Under the pieces are notes generated by a model, which saw only the letters and a program-made list of their open reading frames with translations, was not told the DNA's origin and searched no databases. A DNA stretch of 53,196 nucleotides, from assembly GCA_051453625.1 (NCBI GenBank), contig JBOZIK010000001.1:207190782-207243977 (forward strand), in the 5' to 3' direction. Both the position numbers and the translations under genes were made by a program. Of the stretch, positions 11,641 through 22,912 are shown piece by piece; the stretch's first letter is position 1; the number at the start of each line of letters is the position of its first letter. This DNA is from Welwitschia mirabilis. Lineage: Eukaryota; Gnetophyta; Gnetopsida; Welwitschiales.

Positions 11641-14628
11641 TAAATGAATTTTCATTAGTAAAAATATAATTTATGATATAAAAATATTAGTAGGGATAAA
11701 GACATCAAAAAAATTAAAAAAAATACATAGTAATTTACCAGTGAAGAAGAACCATGATTTATTCATCATTGATAAACACGATACCTTTCCATGTCAAACA
11801 ACATGCTTAGAGAGTGGAGTGACTAAGTTATACTACCTTTAAGGTCTAGTTTGTGGGACTACTAAGGGATGAGGCTAGTATATCAAGGAGTCAATATACT
11901 TATGCAACTCACATAAATGCCCTTCACTCCCTCTTACCCTTGTTTTAATGATTATTAAAGGTTATTATAATACTTCATCATCACTGTGACTCTTCATAGC
12001 TAAATATAATTAGTTTCATAAGGGCCATATCCCTTGAATAAAATTTTACATCCTATGCAAATATAATAGTTGATGTTAATACTAATGAAAATGAGGTATT
12101 ATTTTGTTTAGAAGAAAAATTAATTGTGATAATATAGATGTGGAAAAAAATACATCTCCTTTGGAAGACATCCACTATGAAAGATAGATGTTCTATGATT
12201 AAATTATCCCTCCTTATCATACCCATTGATCCATAAATTATTATGTTATGATATATTGAATTTTCCTTTGTAATATAAGGTTACAACTAGACTTTATAAA
12301 CTTTATAATACTCTAATGGTATCTACTTAAAATATAAAAGGCATTACTAAAGGAGTATCCAAAGGATACATGCAAGGAGGAAATAACTTAGCTATTCTAT
12401 TCTTATTTTGGCTTGAAATGAAGAATAAATCCTTTATTCGTATAATTCTATGTCATAGTATGTTACATTATACTTTATGATGTATGGTTAAAATTAGACT
12501 TTAGAAACTATGAAATACTCTCATGTTATTCACTTAAAATATAAGGGCATCATCAAAGAAGTATCTAAATCATACCTATGAGGAGGGAATGATTCAATTA
12601 TATGGTGTTCCTAGGGATTAATATAAATAATCAACCCTTTCACCAATTAGAAAAATAAAAAAAAAGATATAAAAAAATCAAGCTCAAAAATTCAAATGAC
12701 GAGATTTAAAAATCAAGTTTAAAATTTAAAGTATGAGGTATAAATTAAGAATATTAAAAAGACTAAATAATCCTCTTTCATCTATAGATAATAATCTAGC
12801 ATGTGAGAGATATATTAATCCATAAATGTCTATCTATCATGGACATTCTAGAGTTAAATTCAAGTTTAGAGGAGCATTTTTAATGTAAGAAAATGATTCA
12901 TTCATGTTAGTGATGGCTTAGAAAAACTACATTATAGAATATTAATATCATATATATTAGAGATCATAATTAAATTTAGTCATAACTATTTTAAAGTATT
13001 AGCATGATATGTTTCTCAGAAGTAAAGTTATTTGAATTTATTAACATAATTAAACTTACATCCCTTTTTATTTATATTTATTTTATTATTAGAACATCTC
13101 CTTTATCTTAGAGAAATTTAGAAATCATAGCCTAATTAATAGTATCATGATTAATATGCTTTAATGATTAGGACTACATATAGAAAGCTTATAAAAATGT
13201 TTGGTTATTCTTCAGTCATGTAACTAAACACTAAGGATTCTTATATAAGGAACTAAAATCTTAACATGAACATAAAATTTAAAAAAACTTAAAAAGTAAC
13301 TTTTTAATCAGGATTTAATCTTCATAGAAGAAAATTTACATTAGAGACTTATTATTATGATTTTAAGAATTCTAAGATAACCGTTGGTCAACCTTAACCC
13401 CTTGGAAAACTAAATAAATCATTGAGATCCCAATCCTTTAGTTGACTACAAACCATTCCTTAACTATAGTATATGTCTTTAGTTATCTATTATAATATTA
13501 GAATGATAACCTTAGCATTTTTAGATCAATTCTCTATAAACCTTAGTAGTTAAAAATGCCATAATTAATAACTTATCTTATTAAAAAAATGTGGGAACCA
13601 TTCTCAGCCATGTACATAGCCCTTTTACTAGGCCTTTTCATTAATTATAAGTGTAGTTGTATTTTATTCTTTTTATTTTTTATTACTTCTTTATATGTCT
13701 ATATGTTTTTATGTAGATCATTTATCCATCTCTTCCTTTGTGTGTTAAATATTTATGAAACTTAAATGTATTATATACCTATTTTAAAGGATATTATATG
13801 ACATAATAGATAATATTATTCATATATTCTACTTTTAACATCATGTTGTACTCTTTTTTAGCTATTTATTACATGCCTTAAATGAAAACATTATTAATCT
13901 ATTTAAGTAAAATAAAAAAGAATAAAATAAAATTTTATTATATAGTATTAGAATGATAGGTTTATATGTTTCTATTAGACCATTAAATCTAGGGCTATAA
14001 GCTTTAGGGAGGACTCTCTTTAATTAGACACACATTAGATACCAGAATCATAAAACTATGCATGGTTCCATATGACATATATGTGGTGAAATTTTTAAAT
14101 GATTAATAACTGTTAATACATGTATTTATATGGTTTATATAATAACACATCTATTTATTTTAGTTTATCTTTTCTTTATAATTGATTATGTAATACATCA
14201 CATGATATTTTGAGCCTTGTTATACTTTGATCTATATAGCACGTTATCATATCTTACATAATCATTTTAATTTTTGGCATATACTTATCCTAATTTTAGT
14301 ATCGCATATAATTTATATACCTCATTCTTCATTGTATTACTAAAAAACAAGTAATAAGCTAGTTGGAAAGTGTGTTAAAAGTTATGCTTTTAAATATTAA
14401 TATGAATATTTATTATATTTTACCTATAAAATAATGATAATGGTCTAATTTATAAAATATTTTATTAGACATTTAACAGATGCCCAAAAGTAAGGCTTGT
14501 GGAAAACTACAGCTATAAGCCAAACTTTATAAGAATAATTTATATTAATTTATGGGCATAGATATATGTTAAATAATATAATAATGTATTTATTTAAAAA
14601 ATATTTTTAATTTAATGCTAGTTAAATA
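11641..14628. other. AT-rich intergenic/repeat debris
   Basis: Nothing coding is recognised. Contents: a tandem duplication (12231-12610), A-rich low complexity near 12650-12760, and a possible LTR start TGTAACAATC near 11627 without supporting partner. Otherwise I see nothing in it. Confidence 0.3.
12231..12610. repeat. Diverged tandem duplication, period about 207 bp
   Basis: Two copies share phrases in order: actttataaa...aatactct / acttaaaatataaaaggcat / aaggagtatcc, then agactttagaaact...aatactct / acttaaaatataagggcat / aagaagtatct, each followed by an 'aggagg(g)aa' phrase. The matching acttta words start at 12291 and 12498. Heavily diverged. Confidence 0.6.
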
Positions 14629-14935
14629 TATTAGATTATATTTACCAATTGATGTCAAACTAATCTCTCTTATGTAGTGCAAATTATTACATATTGTGTG
14701 TAGATGAGATTGAGTTTTGGAGATGAAAGAATTAGACCAAAATGCACTAAAAAACTACTTAGTTATGTTTACCTCTAGTGGGGGCCAACTAGATTCTAAA
14801 GGGGTTGACCAAACCTAATGCAGTCACAAGAAAAATGAACTACCCAAAGGGATCAACTGGATTCCCAAGGGGTCGACTAACCTGTGATCTCAAAATCTAG
14901 TATCCCTAAACTGAATGAGAAGGGGTCAACTAAAT

Positions 14936-15112
14936 TTTCATGAAGTCAATCAGATTTAAAAAACTAATAGGCAATAATTCCAAACTAAGAAGAAAGGGGT
15001 TGACTAGATTTTAATGGGGTCCATCGGACTTGAGAAGTTGACAGTCCATAGTTTCAGACTGAGATGAAAGGGGTCAACCAAACCTAGATTGGGATCAACT
15101 GGATGGCATGAA
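14936..15112 (+). repeat. U3 tandem repeats, about 70 bp
   Basis: Units starting ggggtcaacta (about 14936), ggggttgacta (about 14997) and ggggtcaacca (about 15070). Each of the first two runs through a 'gagaag' word to a 'cagactgag'-like end. Matches the cleaner array in LTR2 (20838-21058). Confidence 0.6.
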
Positions 15113-15229
15113 AAAGTAAATTTTGTAAACATTATGTATCTATTCCCTAGCTATTACTTAGCCATTTTCTAGCAATTTATAGCTGTTGGAGGTGTAATTC
15201 ATTTGTAATAAACCCTAGTAACTCTCTAG

Positions 15230-15238
15230 TATAAATAG
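15230..15238 (+). promoter_or_regulatory. LTR1 TATA box
   Basis: TATAAATAG, at the same place in all three LTRs, downstream of the tandem U3 words; likely the former promoter of genomic RNA. Confidence 0.6.
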
Positions 15239-15928
15239 ATATGCTAGTGTAGACTTAAAGATATTTTTAGCACTATTCTAAATTGGTATATTCATTTTGA
15301 ACTTGAAAAATCAAGTTGTATTTACATTGACATATCCTTACATTACTTCATATTTGATTGAGGAGATCTATCCTTGGCAAAAAAATGACACTCAGAATTA
15401 GATCTAATAGCTTCATCATTGTGATCTATTGGAGAAGAACTTCATTCATTGTATTGATACTAAACGTGTAATATCTGAGCTATCAAGATTACATTGCATC
15501 ACATCTATTGCTTTTAGAGGTTGAGACTTAGCCTGCAAAAGTTCATTGTTAAAGGTTGAGACTTAGCCTACAAAAGTTCATTATTAAGATTGAGACTTGG
15601 CTTAAAGTCTACTTGTAATGGTTATAGATGAACCTGGAAAAAACTAAGGAGTAACAGAGATCTGAGATCAAGCTTGAGAGAAGCTAATCATCGAGAGTGG
15701 AGTAGGGTAGTTCTTAAACAACTATAAATCCTGCATGCATGTCATTTGATAGTTTATGTTTTTCTATCCTTTTATTCTTTACATTAAGTTTTTCATTTCT
15801 TGTATGCACATTCTTAATTTTATTATTTTTATATATAAATTGTGATTAGATAACTTTAATTTGTTTTTAAGCTTAAGTTTTTAAAAGAACCTATTCATCC
15901 CCCCTCTAGGGTTCTCGATTTTATCATT

Positions 15929-15940
15929 TGGTATCAGAGC
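15929..15940 (+). other. Primer-binding site, initiator Met tRNA type
   Basis: TGGTATCAGAGC, the standard plant copia site complementary to the 3' end of initiator Met tRNA, two bases after the LTR end. The match is 12 bases; the next bases diverge. Confidence 0.9.
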
Positions 15941-16073
15941 TTAGGTTAGTCCTTGAGAGATTTTTATAGATCTAAGCTTAAAAACCCTAAAAATAAGTAA
16001 CCTGACTAATAGATTTTCAACTGGTCATTCACCTAGATTTTATGGTTTAAAATATGCCTATTAGAAAGGTAGG

Positions 16074-17450
16074 ATGAAAATTTTTCTTAGATCCCTAAAT
16101 GCCAATATGGAAGAAGTTATATACAAATATCATACTGTGTCTATGTTAACCCAAATAAATGCATATGGTAATACTATATTAGTTCCCAAATCCAAAGACC
16201 AATGGACTCTCATAGATAAAAAAAAAGCCACCATAGATTCCCATGCTCTTAATGCTATTTTTTGTGCAGTAGCTAAATTTAAAAGAATTGTGAACCGTAA
16301 CCATGCAAAAGAAGCTTGGGATATTTTAGAAGTTGCACATGAAGGAAAATCCACTATTAAACAAGCAAAACTAAAAATGCTTATTTCTAGATTTGAAGAT
16401 ATTCATATGAATGATGAAGAAACATTATAGGAATTTTTTGCTAGACTTACAGATATAGTAAACTCAATGGCAAGCCTCGAAGAATGTATAGAAGAAAGAA
16501 AAGTGGTANNNNNNNNNNNNNNNNNNNNNNNNNNNNNNNNNNNNNNNNNNNNNNNNNNNNNNNNNNNNNNNNNNNNNNNNNNNNNNNNNNNNNNNNNNNN
16601 NNNNNNNNTCATATGAATGATGAAGAAACATTATAGGAATTTTTTGCTAGACTTACAGATATAGTAAACTCAATGGCAAGCCTTGAAGAATGTATGGAAG
16701 AAAGCAAGGTAGTAAGGAAAGTGTTAAGATCTCTACCCAAGAGCTTCAAACTAAAGGTAATAGCCATCGAAAAAAGTAAAAACATCAGTACAATGAAATT
16801 GAAAGAACTTTAAGGTAATCTTCAAGCCTATGAACTTAAATTTACTAAAGATAGAAGAAAAGGTATTACTTTAAAATATGTGCAAGAGAATTATAGATTT
16901 AATAGATCAGATGAAGAACTTAATGATGATGAAATGGCTCTTCTAGCTAGGCATTTTAAAATATTTTTCTAAAAGAAAAAGGAAGGAGAATTAAGTAGGA
17001 ATCCAAGGAGAAGCAATCCAAAATAAAAAAAAAGAACAAGATAAGGAAAAGAAAATCTAGTTCTATTCATGCAAAGGATTTGAACATATGTCCAACGAAT
17101 GTCTCAACATTAAAAGAGAAAGCCAAAAGCCTAAAAACACCTTCATGATAATTTGGAATAATGAAGATGATAAATACTAAGATAACTACTCATATCATGG
17201 ATCGGATGAAGAAAGGAGATTATCTTTCATGGCTCTAGTATCATCACTCAAGAATGTGCCTAGTACTTCAATCCAGATGACTTGGACATGATTGATGAAG
17301 AGGAAAATAAGTTAGAAGAAACTTGTCAAGAGTTGTATGAAGAATGTGAGAAGTTCATAAAGAGAATCAATGAGTTGAATAAAATTATAAAGACCATTAT
17401 AAAAAAAAAAGGAGAAAATGGAAGAGAAGTAAAAAGTACTCAAAGCCGAT
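16074..17450 (+). pseudogene. Copia gag relic (UBN2-type) with degenerate zinc knuckle
   Basis: Capsid/nucleocapsid polyprotein that would form the virus-like particle. The best frame runs 16074-16430 (118 aa): MKIFLRSLNANMEE, DQWTLIDKKKATIDSHALNA, KEAWDILEVAHEG, then KLKMLISRFEDIHM, the usual pattern of the UBN2/gag-polypeptide family. After a TAG at 16428 it continues: FFARLTDIVNSMASLEE, VRKVLRSLPKSFKLKV (near 16715-16760), ALLARHFKIFF (near 16938-16970). A zinc-knuckle remnant FYSCKGFEHMSNEC lies at 17061-17102; the family has C-x2-C-x4-H-x4-C, so the first Cys is Phe here. An acidic coiled-coil-like tail (NKLEETCQELYEECEKF near 17308-17358) follows. A 100-N gap splits it. The start at 16074 is the first Met in frame. 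Confidence 0.85.
16403..16714 (+). repeat. Gap flanked by 106-nt near-duplicate
   Basis: 16403-16508 and 16609-16714 are the same gag segment with about five substitutions, separated by exactly 100 N. It looks like two contig ends (or two alleles) that overlap and were not merged, not a biological duplication. Confidence 0.8.
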
Positions 17451-17809
17451 AACTTCATGTTAAATACTTAGGTAAATAATCTTTCATTCTTTGTAAACAA
17501 TTTTTCTGGTAGTTTATCTAAACTAGAATAGATGCTTGGAATATGAAAATAAAATGGAAACAAATCAAGTATTACTTTTGGAGCTTAAATATCACAAAAA
17601 TAGGTAAACCAAATAAGTAAGTATGTGTCTAATAACTTGTGTAATTTTTATGGTAGATTTGGTTATTCTAAATAATTTTGCAAAGTTAGACATATGATTT
17701 TTTTTATGAACATGTAAATGATTTACCATTTAAATTTATTCCTAAGAAGAATACACCACCTAAGTAAAATAAGACTAAGTGGTTTAAAGCTAATAATCTC
17801 TAAAGCTTT

Positions 17810-18278
17810 GTGATATAGATAAATTGTAGAGAATCTTATTTGAACTTGAAGAGCATAAACAGAGAAGAAGTCATGTTTGAAAACAACCAAATAATAAAAA
17901 TAGAAGGTAAAAGAAGCATCAAAGGAGGTATATAATATAACCTCAATAATGTACTTTATGTAAATGATTTACAACACAATTTACAAAGTGTTAGTCAACT
18001 TTGTAATAAAGGACATAGAATAATCATTGATAAATCAAAATGCATAGTTGAGAATGAGAAAACAAATGTTGTTATCTTTTGTACAAAACATGTTAATTAA
18101 TTCTTATAGATTAGATGTTAAAACCCTTAATCAAATGATTCATGAAAATCAACATTTTAGGAAAGAATATGATAAAACTGAATGTTATTCTATCATATAT
18201 AATGCAAACTCTAGTTCTTGTAATCAATTTAATTTTCATAGAAGTAATCTAGAAGTTAGTAGACTATCCCTTCGCTAA
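17810..18278 (+). pseudogene. Copia protease end / GAG-pre-integrase relic
   Basis: In plus frames: NREEVMFENNQIIKIEGK near 17857-17910 (end of the retropepsin-like region), a stop near 17934, then NNVLYVNDLQHNLQSVSQLC near 17945-18004 and GHRIIIDKSKCIVENEKTN near 18013-18070, matching the family's 'VLYV..L.HNLLS.SQLCD.G' block. An open stretch at 18048-18278 continues in another frame. The protease active-site triad DSG is not recognisable. The pol polyprotein stops here: no integrase core or RT follows. Confidence 0.75.
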
Positions 18279-18284
18279 TTGTAG

Positions 18285-18520
18285 GGCGGTCGACTAGATC
18301 TATGATTTGTCGATCAGATATAGTTGGTCGACCGATCTGAAACCTAATCGCCTAGACCCTTTCTAGTACTATAAACCCTTGTCTGAATGGATCGACTAGA
18401 TGTTCAAGTGGTCAACCAGACCTAATGGATTACAGTGTGGAAGTACAATCGGTGGACTCTTTTTCTTTATCAAATTTACCCTATTTCTCCTAATATATAA
18501 AATAACTAGAACCCTAACTT
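18285..18520 (+). promoter_or_regulatory. GTCGAC-word cluster and TATA-like site upstream of 3' ORF
   Basis: Repeated words ggtcgactagat, ttggtcgaccgat, ggatcgactagat and ggtcaaccagacct match those of the LTR U3 but sit inside the element. They are followed near 18500 by tatataaaataac and by the ORF. Position and content suggest a second promoter-like region; that reading is inference. Confidence 0.4.
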
Positions 18521-18539
18521 GATTTCATCTTATTTTAGT

Positions 18540-19680
18540 GCCTTCAAGTCCTCAGATCTAGTGAGTTTCCTTCTAGATTAAGAGGTATTTGTAGCTAGAT
18601 CTAGTAATTTTCTTAATTTTCTTTCTTTAAGAGTCTTAGAATAGCAGCTAGCTCTTTTAGAAGAGGTCCAAAAGAAATTTATTTAAGGGAACATTCCTAC
18701 TTCTACTTGGGATATCTGAAGAAGCCCTGAATAAATTCTCTAAAAAGTTTGAGAGTAAAGCTATATGCTAAGAGTGGTCAGTAGTCACATCTGAGCTCAG
18801 GAAACTAAGAGATATCATCTAAGTCTTAAAGATCAAAATCTGGATCATTTCTTCGATGTTTCAAGTCCTGTATATATTTTATTACTAGGATGTTTTATTA
18901 CAATGCTTATTTTAAACATGATACTAGGACTCTAGAAACCCTTGTTTTAGATAAAAGGATGAGAGTAATAGTAGATCTCATTTCAGAGTTGATGATATTC
19001 CACAATGAGATTATGAGAAGTTTTGGCCTATGAAAGACATCATGAAAGACAAGCTGACAGTTACCAGGAAGATTTGTAGTAAAGTGCACACTAGAAAACA
19101 CACCTTATCTACTTCTCTGTTGACTCCCAAATATTGCTTCATTCATTTGATCTTTACTTATAATTTTCTTTCTTTAGCTGGACATCATGATAAGTCCTCT
19201 AGCTATAGGGCATATGTGATGTATTTGGTAGGAATTGAGCATTCTATTGATACTCATATCATAATACTAAAAAATATGGCTTCATAGTTGGAGTACAATA
19301 GAACTAGGGCTCTATCCTACTTTGTGCTTATCACTAAAATCTGTCATCATTTTTGTGTTAATTTACATTCTTCTTTGGAGTAACTTTAGCTTTTATCATC
19401 CATTGGATTTGCAATTTTGTCTCACATGCATATCTTTTATCCTTCAAAGAAATCCCCTTCTAAAACCTCAAAAGAAACATCTCTAGATGAGAATCTTTTA
19501 TATTTGAAACGGATTGACTCTTGAATAAGGCATATGAAAGAAGTAGTTATTAGAGCTGATATGACATTGTGAATACCTCAGCTAAAGGTACCAGCTCTAC
19601 TCATACTGGTGGAGATGAAGAAGATTCAGAGGAGCAATCTAAAGAAGAAGAAGAAGAATAGGAAGAATTAGATTAAATCT
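18540..19680 (+). pseudogene. Relic resembling 'putative plant transposon protein' ORF
   Basis: The most complete piece is 19030-19287 (85 aa), containing LTPKYCFIHLIFTYNFLSLA, GHHDKSSSYRAYVMYLVGIE and THIIILKNMAS. This has the pattern of the plant-specific domain annotated as putative plant transposon protein ('...L...ARL....I...LLPR.G....IS..D.LL.Y.I..G..INL...I...M'). Upstream fragments SSSRRGPKEIYLREHSYFY (near 18650) and DTRTLETLVLDKRMRVIVD (near 18920) agree with the N-terminal half. An acidic Glu-rich end lies at 19606-19672. The biochemical role of this family is unknown to me. Frameshifts and stops throughout. It precedes the purine-tract tail of LTR2. Confidence 0.6.
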
Positions 19681-19689
19681 TTCTTGTCT

Positions 19690-20543
19690 TTCAGATCATA
19701 CTCATGTTATTTTTTCTTTTTCTTTTATTAATAAAAAGAGATATTTATGCTTATAAGTGATTTTTTTTTTAGATGTATACTCTTGATGAGCACCTCTCTC
19801 TTTCTTTTTGAGTTTGAAACTTTGTAATGGTTTGTTTTATTAATAAAATCTAGTCTTATGTTTGAATACAACTCTTGCATCATTTTGGTATCTTTAAGTT
19901 TAACATGTTTGAGAAGGAATTAAATTTATTATCTTAATTGAAAATGAATTAAAATTTTTATGAAAATTAAATTATTGAGTGTTTTTTGATCATATTTTAC
20001 ATTATCATTTGGTATTGTATTGTGTTCTCAAAGGGTATCTTTTAAATGTGTAATTCATAAGTGTTTATAATCATTATTTTTGGTAAAATTGTGTTTTTCT
20101 CAAATTTATGCATATTCAAAACTTGTCTCATTTAAAAGAACAAAATTTTTGTCTATTCAAAATGCCTAAATGTGTTTTAAAATTTTGGCTTATCATTATT
20201 CATCTTTCAGTACTAACATAGGGGGAGAGAATATGATTGATATTTATGACCATTTATCTAAATTTTATATTTATTTACCATTGATGTTAAAGGGGAAGAT
20301 ATAATGGTAGTATGCTTTTAAAAGTTTTTTTTTAAGATATTGAGATATTAAACTTTTAAATGTTTTTAGTCAATGGAAGAGAAATGATTGTATTTTACTC
20401 TTTGCTTAAATATATAATTACCTTAATGTAAAGGGAGGTTTTGATTTTTAAATGTATGCTTAAAAGTATTTGGTGAATGAGCTTAAATTGTTTAAATTTT
20501 TAAAATGACTTAATTATTTGCCATCATTGTTAAAGGGGAAGAT
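19690..20543 (+). other. 3' tail of copia element with ladder of purine tracts
   Basis: Noncoding. Four polypurine-like tracts: GGGGGAGAGA 20221-20230, AAAGGGGAAGA 20289-20299, AAAGGGAGG 20430-20438 and AAAGGGGAAGA 20532-20542; the last abuts LTR2. The tail at 22913-23712 is homologous and keeps the same four positions. Confidence 0.7.
20532..20542 (+). other. Polypurine tract of LTR2
   Basis: AAAGGGGAAGA directly before TGTTAGATT. Confidence 0.75.
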
Positions 20544-20837
20544 TGTTAGATTATATTTGCCAATTGATATCAAACTAATTTCTCTTATATAGTGAAAATT
20601 GTTACATATTGTGTGCAGATGAGATTGAGTTTTTCAAGTGAAAGAATTAGACCAAAATGCTCTAGAAAAACTACTTAGTTATTTTTACCTTCAGGGGGGT
20701 CAACCGGATTCTAAAGGGGTCAACCACACCTCAAGCAATCACAAAGAAATGAATGAAACCTAGAGGGATCCACTAGATTTTGAAGGGGTTGACTGACTTG
20801 TGATCTCAAGAACTAGTATCCCTAAACCAAATGGAAA

Positions 20838-21058
20838 GGGATCGACCGAATTTTCATGGAGTCGACCGGACCTGAGAAGCTAAAAGTCAATAGTCTCAGA
20901 CTGAGAGAAAAGGGGTCGACCGGATTTTCATGGAGTTGATCAAACTTGAGAAGCTAAAAATCCATAGTTTTAGACTGAGAAGCAAGGGATTGACTGGACC
21001 CAGGATGGGGTCGACTGAGTTCTTATGGAGTCGACTAGATTTTTATGGGGTCGACCGA
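20838..21058 (+). repeat. U3 tandem repeat, 74/73 bp period
   Basis: Units begin at 20838 (gggatcgaccg), 20912 (ggggtcgaccg) and 20985 (gggattgactgg). Each of the first two runs to a 'agactgaga' word; the third is a shorter string of GTCGAC words. Confidence 0.75.
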
Positions 21059-21184
21059 ACGATGCAAAAAAGCAAAAGTTTTAAATGTTATGTATCCATT
21101 ACCTAGCTATTACCTACCATTTTCTAGCTATTTATAGCCATTGGAGGTACAATTAATTTGTAATAAACCCTAGTAATCCTCCAT

Positions 21185-21193
21185 TATAAATAG
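21185..21193 (+). promoter_or_regulatory. LTR2 TATA box
   Basis: TATAAATAG, in the same position as in LTR1 and LTR3. Confidence 0.6.
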
Positions 21194-21885
21194 CTAGGCA
21201 ATAGATGACCTAGAGATCTTTTTGACACTATTTTAAATTAGTATATTCATTATGGATCTAAAATATCAAGTGGTATTATCATTGGTACATCACTATATTG
21301 CTTCATATCTGATTGAGAAGATCTATTCTTGGCAAAAAGAACTACACTTAGAATCAAATCTAAGGGATTCATCATTATATTCTATTGGAGAAGAGCTCCA
21401 TTCATTGTACTGATACTGAACATGTGATATCTAAGCTAACAAGACTGCATTACATCACTTTTATTAATTTCAGAGGTTGAGACTTAGCCTACAAAAGTCT
21501 GTTGTTAAAGGTTGAGACTTATCCTATAAAATTCCAGTGTTAAGATTGAGACTTAGCCTATAAAAGTTTACTTGTAAGGGTTACAGGTAAACCTAGTAAA
21601 AACTATGAATTAACAGAGATCTGAGATCAAGCTTGAAAGAAGTTGGTCATCGAGTGTGGAGTAGGAGAGTTCCGGAACCACTATAAATCCTGTGTGCATC
21701 TAGTTTATGATTTTATGTCTCTTGATTCATTACATTCAGTTTTTCGTTTCTTATATATTCATTCTTGATTTCATTATTTTTATATACAAGTGGTGATTAG
21801 ATAACCTAAATGTGTTTTTGAGTATAAGTTTTTGAAAGAACCTATTCACCCTCTCCCCTCCCCTCTAGGATTCTCTATCCTATAA

Positions 21886-22812
21886 TTTATCATCTTATAA
21901 CTCATTAATCGTTTTCTATTAAGAAATTAATACTTTATATTAATTAGAATGATTATTAGTGTAGTTTAATTAGAGTTTGATTAAATAATTATATACTATA
22001 GTGGTATGTGTCATTAAAATGTTAATGACAAAAATAATGCAATTAATGTAAGATATAATAATAAACATTGAAATATTGCATACTAGTCACTAATGAGAAA
22101 AGAATGAAAAAATGAAGTAATAAAGTAAAAAGAATGATGTTTTAGAGCTTTAAACCTTTTTCAATATTGTAGAAAGTCTTACTGTGACACCCTCTTTACT
22201 CATACCATAATTAAATGCTATTTTTTGACCTCTTGATTTCTTCTTTTATATTTTTACCTAATAGACATACCACAACCTAGTATCAAATTGTACTTACTCC
22301 TTTATTATAACTGCTATATTTTAAAAATAAAATCATATTAATATTATATATTTACCTATAAGTAATTTCTAAGTTAGTTTGGTTTACAAAAAAATAGGGA
22401 TGTCATAAGTTTGTGTCTTTTATTTCTTACTAGTTTTTCATGACATAAAAGATATCTTATGTATAGTTAAGATGATTTAAATTTTTTTTCAACATACATG
22501 GATAAATTTTAAGGATAATACCTAGGAAATGTAATATGAGATTGTAACTCCAATTATTGGCATTCTGACTCAATATCTGGTCATCCTCCAAATATGAGTT
22601 GATTCTACTTTAGGTTATATACTATACAAATATGGCTAGGGTTAACTCTATAGGCTTTTACTTCATCTTGATATACCCCTAATATAGGTAACAGGAAATA
22701 TGTGAGGTGGATGCATGCTTACAAATCACCCCTGCTATCTTGAAGCATCTCTAGATGGTGAAACATGATCCATCAATGCTAAGGACCCAAGATATTAATG
22801 CAAAGTAAGTTC
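21886..22812. other. Unassigned DNA between LTR2 and gap
   Basis: No coding frame. TGTGACACCC at 22183-22192 is a common start of plant gypsy LTRs, so a fragment of another LTR may begin there; no partner, primer site or TATA order confirms it. It is not the pol sequence expected if the outer copia element were uninterrupted. Confidence 0.3.
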
Positions 22813-22912
22813 NNNNNNNNNNNNNNNNNNNNNNNNNNNNNNNNNNNNNNNNNNNNNNNNNNNNNNNNNNNNNNNNNNNNNNNNNNNNNNNNNNNNNNNN
22901 NNNNNNNNNNNN
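22813..22912. other. 100-N assembly gap
   Basis: Exactly 100 N, the convention for unknown size. The flanks do not duplicate each other; the right flank enters the copia tail in its middle. Confidence 0.95.

Larger units (their letters stand above)
14629..15926 (+). repeat. Copia LTR1 (5' LTR)
   Basis: Starts TATTAGATTATATTTACC (TG to TA) and ends ...TTATCA two bases before the primer site. Length about 1.30 kb. Contains decayed 73-bp U3 repeats, TATA box and three 'gttgagacttagcct' repeats near 15520-15610. Its CpG words are mostly decayed (GTCAAC, GTTGAC). Confidence 0.85.
20544..21885 (+). repeat. Copia LTR2 (middle LTR)
   Basis: Starts TGTTAGATTATATTTGCC and ends ...TCCTATAA (CA lost), about 1.34 kb. 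Best preserved of the three, with many intact GTCGACCGG words. It differs from LTR1 and LTR3 at shared sites, for example aatagctaggcaatagatga where both others have aatagatatgctagtgtaga. Confidence 0.85.

Noticed and set aside
16130-16354. 74-codon minus-strand frame
   Set aside because: Antisense shadow of the gag relic.
22183-22812. Possible gypsy LTR beginning TGTGACACCC
   Set aside because: Single motif, no partner LTR, primer site or polypurine tract, and it runs into a gap; noted only as unassigned DNA.
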